DNA from: Rufibacter tibetensis
Lineage (GTDB): Bacteria; Bacteroidota; Bacteroidia; Cytophagales; Hymenobacteraceae
Assembly: GCF_001310085.1 (NCBI RefSeq)
Contig: NZ_CP012643.1
Location: forward strand, 310,001 to 374,000
Direction: 5' to 3'
DNA length: 64,000 nt
The notes under the pieces are model-generated. The model was not told the DNA's origin. It ran no database searches and saw only the letters and a list, made by a program, of their open reading frames with translations. Below are positions 6,892 through 16,013 of this stretch, piece by piece (within the stretch, counting starts at the first letter, position 1; the number at the start of each line of letters is the position of its first letter). The position numbers and the translations under genes were made by a program.

Positions 6892-8859
6892 TTAACGTGA
6901 CCGCTTGACTTTAGCTGAAGCTGGTTTAGCGGTTGTAACCAGGATAATAGCGGGAGTTGGCGGAGGGGTCATTCCCTCGCCTACATAAAAACTGGTGTGC
7001 GGCGGCTGGTTGTATCCCACGTTCTGCCAGGCTACTGCGGTTCGGTACTGCGTGTCATGCATGAAGGTGTAGAACCGGTGGGTGGTGGGCACGGTGGTGG
7101 TGAAAATCAGCAGTTCCTGGTTGTTGCTGTTACGGTATATCACTTCTTCTCGCCAGTCGCCTAAAATATCGGCACTCAGCGCTGGGGTAGATTTAGTGCC
7201 ATTATTGCTTACAGCCCCGTATTGGTTACCAGAGAAGATTCTGTCAAGCTTGCTGTTGGTGTAGTCCCATTTCTCAATGGAGGTCCCGTTTAGGAGTTCG
7301 CGCTGTAGATCTCCGTCCCACCAACTCCCGAAGTTCATGCTTCGGGGCCTTACCGGTGAAATCTCAACTCCTTTAGCGTTGTACAACCCTCCTCCGGCTC
7401 CCCAAGCTTCATAGCCTTTGTGCCTGGGGTCAATATCAGCGGTCATGGCCCGGCCGATGTCTCCAGTAGTGGGGACGCCCCAAAGCTTTTCACCGGTGGT
7501 GGCATCTCGCATCCAGAGCCCATTGCCTTGGTACTGACGCTGGGATTCATGTGCGGTCCAGGATTCCAGGCCCGGACGATCTGGATCCAAATCACTCACG
7601 TGCAGGGCATCACCGTGTCCCAAGCCAGTACTGTAGAGGCCGGTTCCGTCATCATTGATGACCATAGACCCGAAAAAGACTTCATCTTTGCCGTCACCGT
7701 CTACATCATTGATGCTGAGGTTGTGGTTCCCCATTCCAGCATAGGCTTTGTTGCCAGGCGCATCTGAATCAAAGAGCCAGCGTTGGGTTAGCTTCCCGTT
7801 CCGCCAGTCCCAAGCCACCAGCACGGACCGGGTATAATAGCCACGAGTCATAAGGAGGCTGGGGCGCTGCCCATCAAAGTATCCCACTCCTGCCAGGAAA
7901 CGATCTACGCGGTTGCCATACCCATCGCCCCAGCTGGCTACGTTTCCGCGGGCAGGCAAGTAGTCAACCGTTGCCATGCTAGCCCCGGTCTGGCCATTGA
8001 ACACCGTCAGGAACTCCGGTCCGCTCAAAATGTAGCCGCTTTGATTCCGGTGATCAACTGAGGCATTGCCAATCACTTTACCCGTTCCATCCACAGTACC
8101 ATCGGCAGTTTTGCAGGCTACTTCGGCTTTGCCATCACTGTCCAGATCGTACACTATGAACTGGGTGTAATGGGCGCCGGCCCGGATGTTCTTGCCCATA
8201 TTTATCCGCCACAATTGGGTGCCATTCATCTTATAAGCATCCAGGTAGACGTTGCCGGTGTAGCCTCGATGCGAGTTATCCTTAGCATTAGAGGGATCCC
8301 ACTTCACCACAACTTCGTATTCTCCATCGCCATCCAAGTCTCCCACGCTGCAATCATTGGGGATGTAGGTGTAATTGACACCATCTGGGGTAGTGCCTCC
8401 GGTTGGTTGCTGCAAGGGCAGGCGCTTGAAAGGCTCTGTCCAGACTGTAGCAGGAGCAGAAGGTGTCTGTTCCTTCCCGCCAATGATGGGCCGAACGGTA
8501 TACGTTTCATTAGTACTTGTCTCGTCCGTTAGATTAGTGGCTCCTGTAATAGGAGAAGCATTGAGTTTCTTCTTTCCCCGGTACACGTTGAAAGCAATGT
8601 TTTGAGGATCGGTTCCCAGTATGCGCCAACTCACGAACACCTGGTTGCTGTTGGTCCGTACCGCCACAACCCCGCGCCCCAGGTTCTCCATATGTCGTTG
8701 CGCAAACCCGGTAGTAAATACAAAAATCATTAAAAGGAACATGCCTACTCCTTTAGACAAGCCCCCTTTAAGATTTACATAATTAAGGAGAATTAGCCCT
8801 CCTTGCATCTTCCTGCTTTTGGAAGGTTGATTAGAAATTACTTGTAAGCATTGATTCAT
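6892..8859 (-). CDS. Rhamnogalacturonan lyase, PL11 family
   Basis: Strong match to the PL11 eight-bladed propeller lyases (YesW/YesX type) that cleave the alpha-1,4 bond between rhamnose and galacturonate in the RG-I backbone by beta-elimination. Visible motifs: RHMENLGRGVVAVR and VFVSWRILGTDP at the N-terminal beta-domain, then calcium-binding repeats DLDGDGEYEVVVKWDPSN, DLDSDGKAEVACKTADGT, DVDGDGKDEVFFGS and the C-terminal ILGDWREEVIYR. Length (655) is typical once the signal is removed. The ATG at 8859 gives a long hydrophilic leader; the ATG at 8808 places a signal ending TTGFAQ within about 37 residues and is likelier. Its upstream gap has two hairpins and no PUL promoter motif, so its regulation may differ from that of the other units. 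Confidence 0.93.
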   Translation of the reverse strand: MNQCLQVISNQPSKSRKMQGGLILLNYVNLKGGLSKGVGMFLLMIFVFTTGFAQRHMENLGRGVVAVRTNSNQVFVSWRILGTDPQNIAFNVYRGKKKLNASPITGATNLTDETSTNETYTVRPIIGGKEQTPSAPATVWTEPFKRLPLQQPTGGTTPDGVNYTYIPNDCSVGDLDGDGEYEVVVKWDPSNAKDNSHRGYTGNVYLDAYKMNGTQLWRINMGKNIRAGAHYTQFIVYDLDSDGKAEVACKTADGTVDGTGKVIGNASVDHRNQSGYILSGPEFLTVFNGQTGASMATVDYLPARGNVASWGDGYGNRVDRFLAGVGYFDGQRPSLLMTRGYYTRSVLVAWDWRNGKLTQRWLFDSDAPGNKAYAGMGNHNLSINDVDGDGKDEVFFGSMVINDDGTGLYSTGLGHGDALHVSDLDPDRPGLESWTAHESQRQYQGNGLWMRDATTGEKLWGVPTTGDIGRAMTADIDPRHKGYEAWGAGGGLYNAKGVEISPVRPRSMNFGSWWDGDLQRELLNGTSIEKWDYTNSKLDRIFSGNQYGAVSNNGTKSTPALSADILGDWREEVIYRNSNNQELLIFTTTVPTTHRFYTFMHDTQYRTAVAWQNVGYNQPPHTSFYVGEGMTPPPTPAIILVTTAKPASAKVKRSR

Positions 8860-8914
8860 ACAGGTGGGGGCTAAGAGTAAACAATCTAAATGGACTAAAA
8901 CCTGGTTGACTTTT

Positions 8915-8950
8915 GTTTTTGATCTGTTTTACAATAAACAGATCAAAAAC
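8915..8950. terminator. 15-bp hairpin between GH2 and PL11
   Basis: GTTTTTGATCTGTTT (8915-8929) pairs perfectly with 8936-8950 around a 6-nt loop. The stem is T-rich on both strands, so it can act in either direction. It is the second hairpin after the GH2 gene. Confidence 0.55.
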
Positions 8951-9059
8951 TAACCAAGCCTTCAACAGGAGCAAATGCCTTCTTAATGAAAAAGCAGTAC
9001 CAGATAGGCTGCAGAAAAATCTCACATCCACTCAGGTACTCTGCACCAGGAGAAAAATA

Positions 9060-9090
9060 AACCCTGACAGGTGCCGTACTTGCCAGGGTT
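9060..9090 (-). terminator. Terminator of the GH106-GH2 operon
   Basis: AACCCTG (9060-9066) pairs with CAGGGTT (9084-9090), with further pairs inside the loop. Reading leftward the stem is followed by TATTTTTC. It lies just after the GH2 stop codon. Confidence 0.65.
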
Positions 9091-9113
9091 CATAATAATT
9101 AAGAATTATTTAT

Positions 9114-12032
9114 TTAGAATAACTCGTTCACCACCGGCCTGTCAAACTGCTGGGAGTTTCCGTCCGTTTTAGGCAAACCGAAGTAGAAATACAGCGTGCG
9201 CTTGATCGGGCCGGAGACCTTGTTCATCTCGCCCGCAGGACCCAAGTTCCTGGTGTTGGCGCTGATGTTCAAAGCCAGCTTGGTGCCCAGCGGCGGGATG
9301 TTGTCTAGGAAAGACACGTTCCCGATGGGCAACTCCGGGTGCGGTTTCACGCCGGACAGGCCATAGAAGTCAAAGCGGCGCACGAACAGGCCTTCCTGCG
9401 GCGAGGCCACGATGAACTTGCCTTCCACGGTGTTGAACTCCATCCAGGTGATATCTGAGAAGTAGCCCTTGAACTCAGGGTACTGCCATGGGGCGCTTCC
9501 GGTATGTGTGTCGTTGTAGAAATTCTCCCAAACGCCGTGCTCCATTCCCTGCGGGCGGTTCTTCCATACCCGGTAAGGGCCCTTGCCCAGCCACTTGGCC
9601 CCGATGATGAAGTTCTCGGGGTAAGTAAAGCTGATGCCGGTGAACGGGTAATCCCCGTTCAGGCTGTACTCGTAGTCCAGGCTCACCCACCCGTTGCCGT
9701 GCATCTTCCATCTGGCGTATTTCAGGTCCCCGGTGTAGTTCACCTCCACCACGTGTCCGTCGCCGTCCTTGTAGTGCTTCACGGTGGCCACCTTGGCTTT
9801 CCCGGAAACCATCACCGGCCCGTCGCCGAAAGTCAGGTTCTTGGCGGTGGTGTTGATGACCTCGGTCAGGTTGCCGTTCTTCTTGCTCAGCTTGATCCCG
9901 ATCTCGCCGCCTTTCAGCAGGATGGTGGAATCAGTCTCGGTCACCTCTACTTTCCAGTCAGCTAGGGCGCTCTTTTTCTGGCTCGCGGAGTCTGCCTTGC
10001 TGGCGGCCTGGGCTTGTTCCTTGGTCAGCAGCACCAAACCGCTTAGCAGCTTGTCCGGGGTTTTGACGTTCCAGGTCCAGGTGTAGAGCAGTTCCTTGTG
10101 CGGGTCGTAGGCCGAGAGCATCAGCACGTCATATTCTTTCCAGTCGGCGGGCAGGTTCAGCTTCAGGTTGCCTTTGGCCGTGGGGGCAATGGACGGGCCG
10201 GCCCCGGTGCCTTTCTTGCGGGTCACCGCACCGGCAAAGGTATCGCCGGGCTTGCGGTAATCGGCCAGTTCCCACTGGAACGTGCACTGGTTCAGGTTAG
10301 TGAAATGGTACCGGTTTTCCACCGGGATGGTGCCTTCAAACGCGGCGGGCAGTTTATCCATCTTGATGTGCACCGGCGAGTAGATCTCCTTGATGGCGAA
10401 GAAGCTGCCTTCTTTCTCCCGGTGCGGGCCAACCAGACCGTCCGGGGCGTTCACCTTGTTCACGTCGATGATGTTGTTCAGGTCCGTGCGCACGATTCCC
10501 TCATCGGCCAGGTCCCACAGGAAGCCGCCGGCACCCAGTTTGCTGTTCCAGTGCAGCTCCCAGAAATCAGCCAGCGAGGTTCCGCCGCCACCGTCGTCCT
10601 GGGCGTGCAGGAACTCGGTGGGCATGTAGATGTTCGGTCCCTCCAGCAGGTTTTTGGTGCTGTAGTAATCCTCGTAGTGGTTGCAGTCTATGCCGTTGAA
10701 CGCATTGCCGGGGCGGTGGTGCGCGTGGATCACCGGTCGGTTGGAGTGGTCATACTTGGCATAGTCATCCACCAGTTCTTTGTTGTGGCCGCCCTCGTTC
10801 CCGTTGCTCCAGAAGATGATGGACGGGTGGTTGGCGTCTCTGATCACCATCTCTTTCACCAACGGCGCACCGGCTTTGGTGCTGTAGGCTTTCTGCCAGC
10901 CGGCCAACTCGTCCAGCACGTAAAGGCCCAGGGAGTCGCAGATCTGCAGGAAGCTTTTGTCTGGTGGGTAGTGCGAGCAACGGACGGCGTTCATGTTCAT
11001 CTCCTTCATCAGCTTCACGTCCATCAGGTCAATGTCGCGGCTCACGGAGCGGCCCGTCTCCGGCCACCACACGTGGCGGTTCACGCCTTTCATCTTGATC
11101 TTGGTGCCGTTGAGGTAGATGCCGTCGCCCTGCCGGATCTCGATAGTGCGGAACCCGAACTTCTCCTGCGTCTGGTACAGGTTCTTCCTGCCGGACTTGA
11201 TAAAGGTCCTGACGGTATAGAGGTTGGGCGTCTCGGCCGTCCACTGCAAAGGGCTGTTCACCTTGGTTTTGATGTTCACCAGCGTGTCTCTGGAAACAGA
11301 GGCGCGGCCAGTACCTACCACTTTTCCGGCGGCGTCCACCACCTCAGCCACCACTTCATGGCCCGCCTGCGGGTTCACCAGGTGCACGTTCATGGAGAAT
11401 GCGCCGTCTGCCTTGGCATCAATGGCGGTGTAGGCCACGTGCTCGGTTGGGTACGCCTCCAGGTACACCGGGCGGAAGATGCCCCCGAAGATCCAGTAAT
11501 CGGCCAGGCGCTCAGCGTTGTTCACTGACGGATCCGCCGACATTTTGCTCACAGTTACTTCCAGCAGATTGTCCTTTCCGTACCCCACCTTGTCTTTGAT
11601 GTTGTACCTGAACTTGTAGAACGCTCCCTGATGGATAGGTCCGGCGGACTTCCCGTTGATCTTCACCTCGGTGTCGGTCATGGAGCCTTCAAAGACGATG
11701 TACACGTCTTTGCCTTTCCAATTCTTAGGCACTTTGAATTTGTGCTTGTACATGCCTTTCTCATCGGCGAAGCGAAAGTTCTTGCCGTAGGTTACGTAGT
11801 CGCGGCCGTAGTTATAGGACCCGAAGCCCTGCTGCTCCCAGTGCGAGGGCACCTGGATGGTGGTCCACTTACCGCTTTGCCGTCCGCCGGTCACCATAAA
11901 GTCCCAGGCGACGGTGTTCTTGTTATCTGTGCCTGACAGGTATTTGACTTGCCGGGTCTCGGGGCCTTTTGCGTAGGCCTCGGCCACACCCAGCAACAGG
12001 AAACTAAGGAGTAAGATTCTTTTGATAAGCAT
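9114..12032 (-). CDS. GH2 family glycoside hydrolase, beta-galactosidase-like
   Basis: 972 residues with a signal peptide (LLLLSFLLLGVAEAYA). Domain order follows beta-galactosidases: N-terminal jelly-roll (QVPSHWEQQGFGSYNYG), immunoglobulin-like domain, TIM barrel with GVNRHVWWPETGR, WSNGNEGGHN (Glu as acid/base) and MPTEFLHAQDD (candidate nucleophile Glu), then a C-terminal beta-galactosidase small-chain-like domain. GH2 members in RG-I loci commonly take beta-1,4-galactan side chains or unsaturated/uronic beta-linkages; which applies here cannot be told. The gene follows GH106 by 7 nt and is co-transcribed with it. Its third codon positions are strikingly G/C-rich compared with neighbours, which creates a long antisense open frame and suggests a separate origin. 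Confidence 0.88.
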   Translation of the reverse strand: MLIKRILLLSFLLLGVAEAYAKGPETRQVKYLSGTDNKNTVAWDFMVTGGRQSGKWTTIQVPSHWEQQGFGSYNYGRDYVTYGKNFRFADEKGMYKHKFKVPKNWKGKDVYIVFEGSMTDTEVKINGKSAGPIHQGAFYKFRYNIKDKVGYGKDNLLEVTVSKMSADPSVNNAERLADYWIFGGIFRPVYLEAYPTEHVAYTAIDAKADGAFSMNVHLVNPQAGHEVVAEVVDAAGKVVGTGRASVSRDTLVNIKTKVNSPLQWTAETPNLYTVRTFIKSGRKNLYQTQEKFGFRTIEIRQGDGIYLNGTKIKMKGVNRHVWWPETGRSVSRDIDLMDVKLMKEMNMNAVRCSHYPPDKSFLQICDSLGLYVLDELAGWQKAYSTKAGAPLVKEMVIRDANHPSIIFWSNGNEGGHNKELVDDYAKYDHSNRPVIHAHHRPGNAFNGIDCNHYEDYYSTKNLLEGPNIYMPTEFLHAQDDGGGGTSLADFWELHWNSKLGAGGFLWDLADEGIVRTDLNNIIDVNKVNAPDGLVGPHREKEGSFFAIKEIYSPVHIKMDKLPAAFEGTIPVENRYHFTNLNQCTFQWELADYRKPGDTFAGAVTRKKGTGAGPSIAPTAKGNLKLNLPADWKEYDVLMLSAYDPHKELLYTWTWNVKTPDKLLSGLVLLTKEQAQAASKADSASQKKSALADWKVEVTETDSTILLKGGEIGIKLSKKNGNLTEVINTTAKNLTFGDGPVMVSGKAKVATVKHYKDGDGHVVEVNYTGDLKYARWKMHGNGWVSLDYEYSLNGDYPFTGISFTYPENFIIGAKWLGKGPYRVWKNRPQGMEHGVWENFYNDTHTGSAPWQYPEFKGYFSDITWMEFNTVEGKFIVASPQEGLFVRRFDFYGLSGVKPHPELPIGNVSFLDNIPPLGTKLALNISANTRNLGPAGEMNKVSGPIKRTLYFYFGLPKTDGNSQQFDRPVVNELF

Positions 12033-12039
12033 GTGCTAT

Positions 12040-14940
12040 TTATTGAGATGATGTAGGTTTGAGTTTGTTGATGCTTTCTTTAGAGATAGCTTTTACTGGA
12101 GTAAACGTTACGGGGCCTATTAAGCCAGACTCTTTTGGTTGCCACTTAGCCGCCGTAAACACCCCGTCTTTGCCGCGGTTCTCTGACCGGCGGGCAGACA
12201 TGTTAATGTTGTAGAACTTCTGCCACGTAAGGTCATTGCGGTCCATGTACGCCACGCGGTTTGCCATGGCATTAGAAACGTAGACCTCCAACACATTCTT
12301 CCTTTTTAGTTGTTCATCAGGAATTGTCACTTGGTACACAGGTCCTATAAGGGTATCTACCGCCACGCCATTCAGCATGACCCTGGCACTTTCCTCTACT
12401 TTGCCCAAATCTAGCACCCAAGCTTTGGCTTTGCCCTTCGGCTTAGTGAAAGTAACGGTATATTTTGCCGTACCCGAAAAGTTTTTCACATCCTCCCCTC
12501 CCAACTCAGTCCAAGACTTCAGGGAGGTAGTTTTGGTTGCGGCTGGAAGTTTAGGGCCTCCTTCGGTGAAGCTGATCGCCCAGACACCTTTTACTTCCTG
12601 GGCGCTGCCAGATGGTTTGTAGTACGTGTAAAGGGCTCCGGTGGCAGGTGCGTTCGAAGTTTCCAGAATCACGGACTCGCCGGGCGCTAACTGCACGTAC
12701 ACTTCGGGCTCTCCGGTAGCAGACTTCCGTACCTCGGCGTACCCTGCTTTTCCGGTCATGGGGTTAAACAGCGCCACGGCCTGGGCATTTTCCTGCACAG
12801 GAAGCCAATCTGTAAATGTTTTATCACCTGAGTTGGCCACGAAATAGTAGTTGCCTTTGTCATGCTGCCGACGCACATACTGCAGCCCCTTGTCAACCAT
12901 GCGCTCCCGGTTAATGCCCGCGTAGGCTAAAGTTTGATCAAGGTCATTGCCCATGATGAAAGCGCCTTTCCCAACATTGGCTTTCTTGATTCCTTCCTTG
13001 TCGGTGTTTGCAAAAGTGAGCTGATCGATTAGCTTTTGATATTTTTCTTGTCGGTCTTTTAGATCATCTAACCCAGGTACACTCCCAGGTAGATTCTTGT
13101 ACACCACTATAGTAGCACCGTCTTTCGCTAGTTGAACTAATTTCTCAAAAGTCTCCAGCGGCATGAGGCGGGCATCTGGGATGACAACTGTTTTGTAAGC
13201 AATACCTCCGGTTTGCAGCTTGTTTCCCTCTTCTATGACATTCCGTAGCTGACGGTCAGAAATAAAGTCATAGCTGTAGCCTTTCTTCAACATGGCTTCG
13301 GCACTAGCTTCAAAACCTGTTCCTTTAAAGCCATGGCTCACCCCATCAAAGTGCTGGAGCAAGGAATTACCAGATTTAGAAAAGGAATCATAAATAGGCA
13401 GGTATAGAAGCACGTCATTGTCTGGCTTGCCCGCCTGCAGGAACGATTGGCAACGCGCCATGTATGTGTTCAAGGCCGAAAAATCGGTCCAAAAGGTGTT
13501 GTTTGGATTGAAGTGCACGGCCGCATAAAACAACCACCCCGGCCAGGCGGCCGCTTGCGGCGAGTAGTTGGTGCCATGGTAAAAGGTGTGGTTTACCCCT
13601 CCCAACAAGAACAAATCCATGGCTTTCTTCACATCACCAAGAGAGGACAGGAAGTGCTCGTTCTCCCAGGTAGCCGACTCAGAGGAAATCAGTTTTTTGC
13701 CCGTAACATTCGCCGCCGAAGAAGCGAACTTGATTCTCTGGATATCCGTGCCTTCTATCTCGGGTATGTCTGTGGCGGCATACAGGTCTAAGATGTTGGC
13801 GGGTGAACCGTGTGCCTGGTTCCGGATAAGGGCACCTTTCTTTTTGGCCCAGTCGTGCCATTTTTCGGTGTAGTTTTCCAGAATCAGGTCAGAAATGGTC
13901 TCGCGGTAGTCGCACAAGACGCGTTGATTCGTTTGTTCGGTACTTTTCCCAAACAAGGCCGGAAGGAACTCCCGAAGATCGTAACCCCGCCGTTTTTTAA
14001 ATTCGTCAAACAGTTGAGGCGTCCAATTGGCTTCTCCCTGCGCATCGTCTACTTCATAGGAATCATTGAAGAAGGCCCGCAATGATTTGAGGTCTTGTCC
14101 GGCAAAAGCTTTGTCAAAATAAGCCAGGTAATTTTCATTGGCTTGTTTTGAGAAGTGGTCTATTACATCTCCCTCGCCACCAGGACCGGCCCGCTCCACC
14201 ATCTTGCCGTGCCAGCCCTGGAACACCGCATACAGGTTCCAGTTTCCGGACGGCGCTTTCCAGTTGAGTTTGCCGTTCTTATCTACTTTGTTTGTCAGGT
14301 TCAAGGCGCCCCCTTCCTCAGAATAGGCCATCAAAACCTGCAGCGGAAGCGGCTTGGGAAATCTTACCTGGTCAAAGGCGTGTAGCTGGAGATTTGGGTT
14401 CAGGGTAATGGGTTCCTGCAGTTTGGCAATCTCTATCTTTTCACCCACGGTACGCACCAAGGGCTCCTGTATTAACTGCACGGGCTCCCGCAGGCTTTCG
14501 CCTCCTTTTAGTGAATAGGTTTTATGGGCCACATACTTACAGGCATCTTCCAAGCTTACCCACGGTCCGCCAAATGGCCAGCCTGAGGCCTGCGCCATGT
14601 CTACGCCCATTCCCAAACGGGTACCTTCTTTCAGGGTATGCGTCAGCATCTCCATCCATTTGGGCGAAAGGAAATTGATAAACTGATCCTCGGATCCTTT
14701 GGCGCCATAAATGGGGGTGATTTCCACTCCGCCTAAGCCCGCCTTGCGGTACTGCTCCATGAGGGCCGTAAGATCTTTTTGGTTCACGGCACTCCCCATC
14801 CACCACCAGCGCGTCCAGGGCTTGGTTTCCTGCGTGATGGCAGGCCACTTTGGCGGCTCGTTTCCCTGAGCAGAGGCCGTAAAGCAGCCTACTGTCAGCA
14901 TAAAGCTTAGAGCACCAATATGTCTTTTGATTTTCATCAT
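12040..14940 (-). CDS. Alpha-L-rhamnosidase, GH106 family (copy 1)
   Basis: 966 residues with a Sec signal peptide (ending FTASAQG). The start of the mature protein, KPWTRWWWMGSAVNQKDLT, and the following GVEITPIYGAKGSED, FLSPKWMEML and GVDMAQASGWPFGGPWV are hallmark GH106 sequences; C-terminal jelly-roll motifs (KAWVLDLGKVEESARVMLNG) and NRVAYMDR follow. GH106 enzymes release L-rhamnose from RG-I or RG-II by inversion. First gene of an operon with GH2; driven by the regulon promoter at 15026-15070. The paralogue at 18872-21733 has the same length and layout but a different sequence, which implies distinct linkages or a distinct position in the degradation order. Confidence 0.93.
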   Translation of the reverse strand: MMKIKRHIGALSFMLTVGCFTASAQGNEPPKWPAITQETKPWTRWWWMGSAVNQKDLTALMEQYRKAGLGGVEITPIYGAKGSEDQFINFLSPKWMEMLTHTLKEGTRLGMGVDMAQASGWPFGGPWVSLEDACKYVAHKTYSLKGGESLREPVQLIQEPLVRTVGEKIEIAKLQEPITLNPNLQLHAFDQVRFPKPLPLQVLMAYSEEGGALNLTNKVDKNGKLNWKAPSGNWNLYAVFQGWHGKMVERAGPGGEGDVIDHFSKQANENYLAYFDKAFAGQDLKSLRAFFNDSYEVDDAQGEANWTPQLFDEFKKRRGYDLREFLPALFGKSTEQTNQRVLCDYRETISDLILENYTEKWHDWAKKKGALIRNQAHGSPANILDLYAATDIPEIEGTDIQRIKFASSAANVTGKKLISSESATWENEHFLSSLGDVKKAMDLFLLGGVNHTFYHGTNYSPQAAAWPGWLFYAAVHFNPNNTFWTDFSALNTYMARCQSFLQAGKPDNDVLLYLPIYDSFSKSGNSLLQHFDGVSHGFKGTGFEASAEAMLKKGYSYDFISDRQLRNVIEEGNKLQTGGIAYKTVVIPDARLMPLETFEKLVQLAKDGATIVVYKNLPGSVPGLDDLKDRQEKYQKLIDQLTFANTDKEGIKKANVGKGAFIMGNDLDQTLAYAGINRERMVDKGLQYVRRQHDKGNYYFVANSGDKTFTDWLPVQENAQAVALFNPMTGKAGYAEVRKSATGEPEVYVQLAPGESVILETSNAPATGALYTYYKPSGSAQEVKGVWAISFTEGGPKLPAATKTTSLKSWTELGGEDVKNFSGTAKYTVTFTKPKGKAKAWVLDLGKVEESARVMLNGVAVDTLIGPVYQVTIPDEQLKRKNVLEVYVSNAMANRVAYMDRNDLTWQKFYNINMSARRSENRGKDGVFTAAKWQPKESGLIGPVTFTPVKAISKESINKLKPTSSQ

Positions 14941-15025
14941 AATTACAATATTAGCCTTCAGGGGTGTAGTAAAAATGGCGTATGCTTCCGCAAAGCACCT
15001 TGAGTAAACTCCTTAAGCTTTTGCC

Positions 15026-15070
15026 TAAAGCTATTGGCTGGTTCTGGCAAATGCATCCTGTTCTGTCCGG
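15026..15070 (-). promoter_or_regulatory. PUL regulon promoter for GH106-GH2
   Basis: On the + strand: TAAAGCTA (15026-15033; TAGCTTTA in gene sense, a -7 element), 20 nt, then CATCCTGTTCTGTCCGG (15054-15070). The promoter lies 86-130 nt before the GH106 start. Confidence 0.72.
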
Positions 15071-15107
15071 TCCTGCCAGGTTTTCTAAAAACCACCCCAT
15101 AAACAGA

Positions 15108-15143
15108 AAAGGGAAACAGGAGCTTGATTTCCTGTTTCCCTTT
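15108..15143 (-). terminator. Terminator after the DUF6250-like gene
   Basis: AAAGGGAAACAGG (15108-15120) pairs perfectly with CCTGTTTCCCTTT (15131-15143). Reading leftward the stem ends in a T-rich tract (CCCTTTTCTGTTTAT). Confidence 0.75.
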
Positions 15144-15168
15144 CGGATGAAACTTATAGTAAGAAAGC

Positions 15169-15912
15169 TTACTTTATCCGATACACTCTAAAGTCATCTG
15201 CTTCCTGCCTGGACTGGACGGTTCTGAACCCGAAGTAACCTTCTCTCAAAGGTTCTGGGTCCTGAAAGGAGAAGTACTCTTCATTATCTACATAGAACTT
15301 TGTAACGCCATCGCGCACCACTATCCTGATGGAGTACTCTTTATTTGGCTCCAGTAGGTGGGCTTTGTCGGTGAGGTCTGTGTAGAGGACCCGCTCTCCG
15401 TTTCCGGTGTATTTTCTGAAACGGGTGGTGGAATTGGTATTCCCCCCGAAGCCAACGTAATACAGCAGCAACGAGTCATATTCACTGAACACGCCAGACC
15501 GGGTGAATAGATTGTTATTCCTGGGATCAGTAGCCATCCAGAATTGATTCAGGTCAGAGAGACGGTCGTTTTTGCCAGAACCTATTAATACCTTTCGGGT
15601 GTATTCAATCAAGATATCTCCAGAAAGCTTTTGGTTGAACCAAATGGTGGCACCTCCGTCTACATCCATCAGCAACTTACCATCCTGTATGGTCACAGTT
15701 GAACCTGCCGTAGTTGGAGCCTCTACGATCCAGTTCTTCAGATCAGTATCAAATTTATCTTCATACAGGAGTTCTCCTTTTTCATACAAGGCCTTTTCCT
15801 TTGTTTCGGCAGCGTCCGCATTCTGAGACAAGTTCCCGTTTCGGGTGCATCCTACTGAAAAGACGAGCAAACACATTGTTGCAATAAGCCCTATCCATTT
15901 CATTACTTTCAT
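15169..15912 (-). CDS. Lipoprotein with concanavalin-like domain (DUF6250-like)
   Basis: The open frame reaches 16110 and would overlap the PL26-like gene, but the ATG at 15912 gives a lipoprotein signal (MKVMKWIGLIATM..VFSVGC) and 247 residues, so I use it. The mature part is one beta-sandwich domain: LLYEDKFDTDLKNWIVE, a central YTRKVLIGSGKNDRLSDLNQFWMATDP, and C-terminal EYSIRIVVRDGVTKFYVDNEEYFSFQDPEPL-type strands ending FGFRTVQSRQEADDFRVY. This is the LamG/3-keto-disaccharide-hydrolase-like fold seen in proteins named DUF6250 that accompany RG lyases. It may bind or trim rhamnogalacturonan oligosaccharides; no activity can be assigned. It follows the PL26-like gene by about 100 nt and ends in a terminator. 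Confidence 0.7.
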   Translation of the reverse strand: MKVMKWIGLIATMCLLVFSVGCTRNGNLSQNADAAETKEKALYEKGELLYEDKFDTDLKNWIVEAPTTAGSTVTIQDGKLLMDVDGGATIWFNQKLSGDILIEYTRKVLIGSGKNDRLSDLNQFWMATDPRNNNLFTRSGVFSEYDSLLLYYVGFGGNTNSTTRFRKYTGNGERVLYTDLTDKAHLLEPNKEYSIRIVVRDGVTKFYVDNEEYFSFQDPEPLREGYFGFRTVQSRQEADDFRVYRIK

Positions 15913-16013
15913 ATAGTATTTAGCCAGGCAGACGGAGGAATCAGATACTACCTCCCTATAACGATTGACTACCCTCATATTCATTTTAAGATGCTGTACA
16001 GGCAAAGCGCTTC

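Noticed and set aside
10098-11528. 476-codon open frame on the + strand inside the GH2 gene
   Set aside because: It is antisense to a clear GH2 enzyme, its translation is Val/His/Gln/Arg-rich without domains, and it results from the high GC3 of the GH2 gene.
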